12,208 bases of DNA, from the NCBI GenBank assembly GCA_031264475.1, contig JAISEA010000085.1, positions 1-12,208 of the forward strand. Reading direction: 5' to 3'. This DNA comes from Treponema sp. (lineage in GTDB: Bacteria > Spirochaetota > Spirochaetia > Treponematales > Breznakiellaceae). The stretch's first letter is position 1. Each line of letters starts with the position of its first letter. Below are positions 7,204-12,208 of this stretch, in pieces. Position numbers and translations under genes: made by a program. The notes beneath the pieces were generated by a model. That model did not search any database. It had not been told where the DNA came from and saw only the letters and a list, made by a program, of their open reading frames with translations.

Positions 7204-8250
7204 GTGGCAAGAACTGAACATGAGGAAGCTCACAGTAAAAAAAAGACCGGAAAAGATTTAAATGGCAGACAGAAGGCCGCTATCTTTTTAGTAACTATCG
7301 GTTCTGAGGTTTCCGCCGAAATATTCAAATATCTCCGCGAAGATGAAATTGAAACGATCACATTTGAGATCGCTCGACTCGAAACTATAGAGCCGGAGCA
7401 AAAAGACGCCATATTGCAGGAATTCCAAGAATTGATATTGGCGAACCAGTTCATATCAACAGGCGGCATCGACTATGCGCGTGAGCTTTTGGAAAAGGCG
7501 CTTGGCAACCAGAAAGCCGTTGACATCATTAACCGTCTCACATCCAGCCTCCAAGTGCGCCCATTTGACTTCATACGGCGCACTGACCCAGCGCACCTAC
7601 TCAACTTCATTCAGCAAGAGCATCCGCAGACTATCGCCTTGATTCTTGCCTACCTTGAGCCGAACAAGGCGTCTGTGATTTTGCAAAACCTGCCAAACGA
7701 AGTGCAGAGCGATGTCGCGCGGCGCATTGCCACGATGGACCGCACCAGCCCAGAGGTTCTGCGCGAGGTGGAACGGGTGCTTGAGAAGAAGCTCTCCACT
7801 CTGTCCAGCGAAGACTACACAGCCGCGGGAGGCGTACCGAGCATCGTCGAGATTCTCAACCTTGTTGACCGCGCTTCCGAAAAACAAATCATCGAATCGC
7901 TCGAAGATGAAGACCCAGAGCTTGCCGAGGAAATCAAGAAGCGTATGTTCGTGTTTGAGGACATTGTCATGCTTGACGACAAAGCGATTCAGAAGGTCAT
8001 GCGTGAGGTTGACGGTCAGGAGCTGGCGAAGGCGCTCAAATCCGTTGACCAGGAAGTACAGGACAAGATTTTCAAGAATATGAGTAAACGCGCATCCTCT
8101 ATGTTGAAGGAAGATATGGAGTTTATGGGCCCGGTGCGATTAAAAGACGTAGAGGAAGCCCAACAAAAGATAGTGTCAATCATTCGGCGACTTGAAGACG
8201 CGGGTGAAATCGTTGTTTCCCGTGTCGGCGAAGATGAGCTGGTCATGTAG
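7204..8250 (+). CDS. fliG: Flagellar motor switch protein FliG
   Basis: FliG is the rotor protein that meets the MotA stator and sets rotation direction with FliM and FliN. The 348-residue product has an N-terminal FliF-binding domain (GRQKAAIFLVTIGSEVSAEI, 21-40), the middle FliM-binding EHPQ motif (139-142), a GG hinge (199-200), MFVF (238-241), and the C-terminal torque helix in SKRASSMLKEDMEFMGPVR. R286, E293, D294 and R302 align with the functional charges R281, D288, D289 and R297 of E. coli FliG. Spirochaetes often carry two fliG genes; by sequence and its place after fliF this is probably the motor-essential copy (FliG2 type), but that is inferred. The GTG start is supported by GAGGAG at 7189-7194. 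It is the last flagellar gene in view. Confidence 0.97.
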   Translation: MARTEHEEAHSKKKTGKDLNGRQKAAIFLVTIGSEVSAEIFKYLREDEIETITFEIARLETIEPEQKDAILQEFQELILANQFISTGGIDYARELLEKALGNQKAVDIINRLTSSLQVRPFDFIRRTDPAHLLNFIQQEHPQTIALILAYLEPNKASVILQNLPNEVQSDVARRIATMDRTSPEVLREVERVLEKKLSTLSSEDYTAAGGVPSIVEILNLVDRASEKQIIESLEDEDPELAEEIKKRMFVFEDIVMLDDKAIQKVMREVDGQELAKALKSVDQEVQDKIFKNMSKRASSMLKEDMEFMGPVRLKDVEEAQQKIVSIIRRLEDAGEIVVSRVGEDELVM

Positions 8251-8405
8251 CTATTCCTATTAAAGAATTCAGGATTATCCCCCTTCGTATACCTAACTAA
8301 AATATCAAACGGGATTGCAGTAAATGTAGATGTACCCGTTGTATATTGTCTAGCAGAAATGTTTTTCCATCCTCGAAAAAATCGCTTCTTGATCTGACGT
8401 GACGC
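8251..8405. other. Intergenic region after fliG
   Basis: No gene is seen. AACGGG (8308-8313) can pair with CCCGTT (8335-8340) around a 21-base loop, but no T tract follows. I therefore see no clear plus-strand terminator for the flagellar cluster. fliH, expected next, is absent. Transcription from the left meets the minus-strand gene from the right here. Confidence 0.5.
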
Positions 8406-8442
8406 AAAAAAAACGGCGGAGGTGATGAGCGCCCCCGCCGTT
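8406..8442 (-). terminator. Intrinsic terminator of the 8451-9161 gene
   Basis: Read on the minus strand, AACGGCGG (plus 8435-8442) pairs with CCGCCGTT (plus 8412-8419) as an 8-bp GC-rich stem, followed by eight T (plus A tract 8406-8413). It starts 8 bases after the stop codon. The other strand has no T tract at its end, so it acts for the minus-strand gene only. Confidence 0.88.
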
Positions 8443-8450
8443 CCTTTCCT

Positions 8451-9161
8451 CTACGGAATAATCGTTTGGACTACTGGACCCCAAGCCCCGTATTCCCCTT
8501 TCTGGTTCTCGTAACGCGCGCAAAAGTACACCGTCATACCTGCTTCGGTCGCGGCGAAGTCTATCAGTTCCTTCTTCCGCCGCGTGAAACGGTAATGCAA
8601 CATTTCAGCCCCAGAAAGCGGCGGGCTCATCAAGTAATGTTTGACGCTCGCCGCTTGTTCCAACGTCGCGCCTCCCTGCGGCATGATACCGCGATAGAGC
8701 GCATACCCATAGTCGCCTCGCCGGGCATTCCCGGACTCCATACCTGCCCCCTCCGAAAAATGCACGCTCAACACGTGGGGTCCGCCGGGGTAGTTGATCG
8801 CCAAGAGCGGCTGTCCGCTCGGCGGCGGTACCGGCGTGGGCGTCTCGTCAGGCAAAGGCAGAAGCAAGTTCGGGTAATCCCCTTTGTCCAGCGGCGGCGA
8901 CAAGACATCCCGCGTCTTGATGAACCGCGCCTCTGTCACTAGTTCTTTGAACGCTTCCTTACACTGTACCACGCTTGATGCCGTGCGTTCCCCGCTCTGC
9001 ACTACCGCCAAGATCGCTTTCGCCTTAGCGTTAGCCGCGGTCAGCGCCGTAATGTTGTCCGCGGGAATGTCCCATAATGTCGCTTTGACGCCTAATAACT
9101 TAAGCCAAGCGTCAGACATGGAAATCTGTCCATTCCGCGTAGTAGAATACCAATCTCCCAT
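8451..9161 (-). CDS. Conserved protein of unknown function, treponeme type
   Basis: A 236-residue protein with no signal peptide and no membrane segment. It recalls a family of uncharacterised proteins that I associate with treponemes and some gut Bacteroidetes. Features I expect there are an opening with W and R/N-rich turns (MGDWYSTTRNGQISMSDAW), helices rich in A, a Q-C-KEAF segment (about 66-71), a proline-rich linker (PDETPTPVPPPSG, about 104-116), and a C-terminal beta domain ending AWGPVVQTIIP. The last part (YFCARYENQKGEYGAWGP) looks like a fibronectin-III-type strand pattern. Function is unknown. AAGGAG stands five bases before the ATG, and a strong terminator follows. Recognition is from memory, not a search. 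Confidence 0.8.
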   Translation of the reverse strand: MGDWYSTTRNGQISMSDAWLKLLGVKATLWDIPADNITALTAANAKAKAILAVVQSGERTASSVVQCKEAFKELVTEARFIKTRDVLSPPLDKGDYPNLLLPLPDETPTPVPPPSGQPLLAINYPGGPHVLSVHFSEGAGMESGNARRGDYGYALYRGIMPQGGATLEQAASVKHYLMSPPLSGAEMLHYRFTRRKKELIDFAATEAGMTVYFCARYENQKGEYGAWGPVVQTIIP

Positions 9162-9171
9162 TTTGTCTCCT

Positions 9172-9202
9172 TATAACTAAATTTATAACGCGGATATTCC
9201 GC
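9172..9202 (-). promoter_or_regulatory. Possible promoter/operator before the 8451-9161 gene
   Basis: On the minus strand TATAAA stands shortly before the AAGGAG site. Just upstream is the palindrome GCGGA-TAT-TCCGC (plus 9190-9202), placed where a -10/-35 spacer would be. No good -35 hexamer is visible. The palindrome could be an operator, or simply part of the repeat flank. Confidence 0.3.
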
Positions 9203-9225
9203 CTTATTTTATTCATTGCATTACT

Positions 9226-9498
9226 TTCGCCCGGGGTTTCAACTCAAACTCCTGGGGTTTTAACTTGAACTCCCGGGGTTTCAACTCAAACTCCCAGGGT
9301 TTTAACTTGAACTCCCGGGGGTTTAACTCAAACTCCCAGGGTTTTAACTCAAACTCCCAGGGTTTCAAGTCCAACTCCCGGGGGTTTAACTCGAACTCCC
9401 GGGGGTTTAACTCGAACTCCCAGATTTTCAACTCAAACTCCCGGGGTTTCAACTCAAACTCCCAGGGTTTCAACTTCAACTCCCAGGGTTTCAAGTCC
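9226..9498. repeat. 21-bp tandem array (about 13 units)
   Basis: Twelve full 21-bp units run from 9247 to 9498, preceded by a diverged unit at 9226-9246. Units begin AACTCC, have a CGGGG or CAGGG core, and end TTTCAACTCA or a variant. Both strands are open: the plus frame reads NSNSRGF/NSNSQGF and the minus frame reads ELKPWEF/ELKPREF. Neither frame has a ribosome binding site, and the plus frame lacks an ATG. Differences cluster at unit positions 8, 12, 15, 18, 20 and 21. I treat the array as a repeat with incidental frames, though translation of one strand cannot be excluded. Confidence 0.9.
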
Positions 9499-9513
9499 AC
9501 CCATTTCAAAGTC

Positions 9514-9641
9514 GGTGCCAGACACCTTCGTTCAACGCCGCGCGAAGCCGTCGGTGTCTGGCACCTCGTCGGTGTCTGGCACCTCGTCGGTGTCTGGCAC
9601 CTCGCCGGTGTCTGGCACCTCGCCGGTGTCAGACACCTCAG
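9514..9641. repeat. 18-bp palindromic repeat array with one inverted copy
   Basis: Five tandem 18-bp units (9552-9569, 9570-9587, 9588-9605, 9606-9623, 9624-9641) read CGGTGTCTGGCACCTCGT or close variants; the last carries the perfect palindrome GGTGTC-A-GACACC. An inverted copy, GGTGCCAGACACC, lies at 9514-9526 and is an exact 13-bp inverted repeat of 9553-9565. The CTTCG/CGAAG words just inside can extend the hairpin. The array begins 3 bases past the stop of the large minus-strand gene, so in that transcript it forms the 3' untranslated region. It could stop or protect the transcript. There is no spacer variety, so it is not a CRISPR array. Confidence 0.85.
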
Positions 9642-9644
9642 TCT

Positions 9645-12208
9645 CTAGTGATGCTCCGTCCAGTAGGTAACGAAGATGTAACCGTTCCTTGGGAACGCCA
9701 TCAGCCCCCAGTCGAAATCTTTGTCGGCGGTGTAATAGTCGCTCGGAATCGCCGGCACTTCTCCTGATATGGATGTCCCGTTTGATACGGAACTGGTGGT
9801 TTCGTAGCCGTAACTAAAGCCCACGCTTCTCCCGACGGTTGCGCCGCCGGCTTTCACTTTCGCCTCTACTTCAACGTCCATGTTATACGAGAAGGTGTCT
9901 TCCTTCGTGGTTGACTCGTCAATACTGATGGTGGTGCTTTGGTTCCCTCTTCCGGCGGTCATCTGCGTGTTGGTGGAGAAAAGCCCCCTGTTCCCCGCCT
10001 GGCTCTTGAGCGTGTTGCGATCAGCGGGCTTGTAGTAACTGAAGGGTTCCCCTAGGGTGTGGTTCACCGTTACCCGGTGTTCCTCTGGGACAAGGGCGTT
10101 GTAGTCTGGCAAGTCCATGTGGTAGTGATGGGGTTTACGGGGCACGTTGACGGTGATGATGTCGCCCTTTTCCTCTTTTGCGCCGTCCGGCGGGACCAGA
10201 ACCTCGTAGTAATACACGTCAAAGGGGATGGCGGTAAAGACCACCAAGTCTTGGGCGAGAACGTTATTCCAGCCCCAGGACTCTTCTATGTCTTTGGACT
10301 CCGACTGAGCCCAGGAAAGGCTTTGCGTCACGGAAGCTTCAAATTCCGCTCCCGCAATCCCAAAAACATCCTCGAATTCAAAGCCTACGGACATACCGAC
10401 GGAGAAGCCGAAGCTGTTGCTGGAGCCTGAGCTGGAACCTTTGGTGTAGCCGAAGTAGGTGCCGCCGTTCCCGTCTTCGTTTATTCCCGCGTAGTAGGGA
10501 GCGGAGGCAAGCACTGCGATGACGTGGGGGTCGCTAAAGAGGAGTTCCCGGTCTCCCGTGTCCCGCAGGATGAAGCTGTCGTTGTCCACGTTGGGCAGAC
10601 AGCCGGTTTCATTCCAGGAAGTACTGGCGATGTTCATTTGGCCGGAACGTACATATTCTCCGTTGGCGAAATAATAGATTTCTATAATACCGCCTCCGGC
10701 GAAAAGCACCACGTCGTCTTTCTGGTCGCCGGTAACGTCTCCCATTGCGAACTCGTAATGAAGGCCATTTGCGGGAAATAGAAACATCCAGTTGGTGTCG
10801 GATACCAACTCAAATTGATTCTCGGAATTGAGCGTATAGAGATAGTTGGAGGCGGCTAGATCGGCTTTCCTGTCTCCGTTCACGTCCCCAACCGCTGATT
10901 GGGGTATAATGTTGTTAAAAGTAGTGGTGTTAACAACATCGGGAATGGTTCTGCTCGCCGATTCTACCCAGGTAAAGACCGGTTGAAAGGCGCTGTTCAG
11001 GGTGGTTTGTAAGAGCATCACTACCCTTGCATTGTAATCAGTACTCCTCGTGCCGTGAAAAACCGTGTCGGGCAGTCCGTCTCCGTCAAAATCGCCTGCC
11101 ATAGGCCTGCTCATCATCATGCCGAAGGTACCGGCGGTAATAGTATTATTTGACAATTTTGTGAAACCGGCGCCATTGTATTTCAGAATATAATAGCTCG
11201 CGTTAAAATTGACGGCGTACACACCGATCGTGAGGCATAGTTCGTCCTTGCCGTCCTGATCATAATCCGCCGCGGTTACCATAGGATACCAACGATAAGG
11301 AACACCAGATGGATAGTATGGTGTAAGGTCTATTTGGGTTATCGCCAGGTTATTATCCAGGACATACATATAAGCGTTCTTTTCGCTGGGCAGGGTGAGG
11401 ATACATTCCTGCCTGCCGTCCCCGTTCAGGTCCGCGGTGATAAGCGTCCAGCCGATATACGGCAGGTTATAGGTATCCTCCGGCAGCATCTGGTCAGCCG
11501 TTTCAGGCAGATCATGTTCCATGGCCTGAGTATGAGTAATGGTAAAGGCAGAACCGTTATACACTCCCTTGTAGATAAGCATCTTGTTGTTCTTTAGCAC
11601 GACGGTAACCACCTCGTCTATGCCGTCCCCGTCCAGGTCCGCGGCAACGGATTTACGCCGATTACTGGTGCTTTGGGTTGATCCCGCCCAGCCGGAATCT
11701 TCTCCGTCGGACTGACCGATACGCGTTATGGTCGAATTCTTGAAATCCTGAAACAACGCGTGGTTCTTGCCGTTAACGCCATACCCCGCCACAAAGATTT
11801 CCCGCAAGGGCTGGGAATAGATCTTCCCCAGGGGGCCAAGGCTCCGTTCGGGACCCGACACAGCCCGCATATTCGCGGCGGACGCGGATGTCTGAGGATT
11901 GTAGGAGGCTCCGTTAGGCGCCACCGGAAGGTCGGGGGTGTCGACGTTGACCCCTAGGTTTTTCAGCATCGCAAGGTGTTGGGCGTTGGTCGTGGGGGTG
12001 GATACCGGCTTGTTTACCGCCGCCGTAGGATCGCTGGTTATACTGCCGCTGTTATCGGCGCGGGTTACCCGCACCTTGATAGTACTGCCCTCGTAAACCG
12101 CGGTCAGCGTATAGCTCGATTCAGTCGCGCCGAGGATGTCCGTATCGCCCGCAAGCCACTGGTAGGAAATGTCCCCGCTCCCTTGCAGGGCGGTGGTGTT
12201 TGCCGTCA
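9645..12208 (-). CDS. Large surface protein: Ig-like module, FG-GAP/VCBS propeller, putative aerolysin-like C-terminus (5' end outside window)
   Basis: The frame is open to the right edge, giving 853 complete codons plus stop, so the GTG at 12074 is not the start and the N-terminus (presumably with a signal peptide) is missing. Visible residues 1-60 match an Ig-like surface domain of gut treponemes (GSGDISYQWLAG, SYTLTAVYEGSTIKVRVTRADNSGS). Six calcium-binding-type FG-GAP/VCBS motifs follow at visible residues 190 (DLDGDG), 259 (DLNGDG), 314 (DYDQDG), 372 (DFDGDG), 441 (DVNGDR) and 490 (DVTGDQ). They are spaced 49-69 apart, as in beta-propeller blades. The last 265 residues are rich in S, T, G and alternating hydrophobics (SVGMSVGFEFE; TVGRSVGFSYGYETTSSVS) and recall aerolysin/ETX-MTX2 strands; this is a pattern guess. 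No C-terminal anchor is seen, and the protein ends VTYWTEHH. It probably acts outside the cell, in adhesion, glycan binding or membrane attack. Confidence 0.85.
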   Translation of the reverse strand, partial: TANTTALQGSGDISYQWLAGDTDILGATESSYTLTAVYEGSTIKVRVTRADNSGSITSDPTAAVNKPVSTPTTNAQHLAMLKNLGVNVDTPDLPVAPNGASYNPQTSASAANMRAVSGPERSLGPLGKIYSQPLREIFVAGYGVNGKNHALFQDFKNSTITRIGQSDGEDSGWAGSTQSTSNRRKSVAADLDGDGIDEVVTVVLKNNKMLIYKGVYNGSAFTITHTQAMEHDLPETADQMLPEDTYNLPYIGWTLITADLNGDGRQECILTLPSEKNAYMYVLDNNLAITQIDLTPYYPSGVPYRWYPMVTAADYDQDGKDELCLTIGVYAVNFNASYYILKYNGAGFTKLSNNTITAGTFGMMMSRPMAGDFDGDGLPDTVFHGTRSTDYNARVVMLLQTTLNSAFQPVFTWVESASRTIPDVVNTTTFNNIIPQSAVGDVNGDRKADLAASNYLYTLNSENQFELVSDTNWMFLFPANGLHYEFAMGDVTGDQKDDVVLFAGGGIIEIYYFANGEYVRSGQMNIASTSWNETGCLPNVDNDSFILRDTGDRELLFSDPHVIAVLASAPYYAGINEDGNGGTYFGYTKGSSSGSSNSFGFSVGMSVGFEFEDVFGIAGAEFEASVTQSLSWAQSESKDIEESWGWNNVLAQDLVVFTAIPFDVYYYEVLVPPDGAKEEKGDIITVNVPRKPHHYHMDLPDYNALVPEEHRVTVNHTLGEPFSYYKPADRNTLKSQAGNRGLFSTNTQMTAGRGNQSTTISIDESTTKEDTFSYNMDVEVEAKVKAGGATVGRSVGFSYGYETTSSVSNGTSISGEVPAIPSDYYTADKDFDWGLMAFPRNGYIFVTYWTEHH

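Noticed and set aside
7712..8083. 123-residue frame inside fliG.
   Set aside because: It is a shifted-frame shadow of a strongly conserved gene.
8466..8942. 158-residue plus-strand frame opposite the unknown gene.
   Set aside because: It is the antisense shadow of a gene with a good ribosome binding site and terminator, and its arginine-rich sequence has no domain pattern.
9213..9509. Minus-strand 98-residue frame of ELKPWEF heptapeptides.
   Set aside because: A 21-bp repeat without stops is open by arithmetic. No ribosome binding site precedes the start, and the opposite strand is equally open.
9552..9641. CRISPR array.
   Set aside because: Units are contiguous 18-bp repeats with no spacers, and no cas gene is present.
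9265..9648. Plus-strand 127-residue frame of NSNSQGF repeats.
   Set aside because: It would start at a TTG in mid-array with no ribosome binding site, and its tail is the translated palindromic array. The third-position bias is kept as a finding only.
12072..12074. GTG as the start of the large surface gene.
   Set aside because: The frame stays open to the window edge and the residues before it complete an Ig-like domain.

Overview
The window reads as a spirochaete chromosome, most likely a Treponema and perhaps one from an insect gut. The evidence is the block flgB-flgC-fliE-fliF-fliG, whose order and protein sequences look treponemal, together with an alpha-glucosyldiacylglycerol-synthase-like GT4 enzyme, a 236-residue protein of a type I associate with treponemes, and a surface protein carrying the Ig-like domain common in gut treponemes. 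The genus comes from recalled family resemblance, not a search; the insect-gut part is a guess.

Layout. 1-515 is repeat-rich DNA with no convincing gene. It holds a 21-bp tandem array running off the left edge, a GTGTCAGACAC palindrome, a GC-rich nested inverted repeat, a 7-bp repeat with stops in all six frames, and a mosaic of short duplicated words. 516-2609 (minus) is a two-gene unit, a GT4 glycosyltransferase followed by the ribosome-assembly GTPase Era, with a plausible sigma-70 promoter at 2628-2656. A LacI-family regulator (2827-3870, plus) is divergent from it. 3976-8250 (plus) is the flagellar basal-body cluster: proximal rod proteins FlgB and FlgC, the MS-ring/rod adaptor FliE, the MS-ring FliF and the rotor protein FliG. 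A sigma-28-like promoter sits just before flgB. The cluster stops after fliG, although in treponemes fliH and fliI usually follow.

The right third is accessory in character and on the minus strand. A conserved protein of unknown function (8451-9161) ends in a strong intrinsic terminator. Next comes a second 21-bp array (9226-9498), then an array of 18-bp palindromic units (9552-9641). The last gene (9645-12208) lacks its 5' end, which lies beyond the window. It encodes a large, probably exported protein: an Ig-like module, a six-motif FG-GAP/VCBS beta-propeller, and a roughly 265-residue C-terminal region of S/T/G-rich alternating strands that recalls aerolysin/ETX-MTX2 pore formers.

The flagellar genes work together as the core of the rotary motor. 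The glycosyltransferase probably makes membrane glycolipid, and Era is housekeeping. The two repeat loci share one composite design (21-bp AAYTCAA-type array followed by GTGTCAGACAC-type palindromes), which suggests a dispersed repeat family. The least described items are that family and the C-terminal domain of the large surface protein.
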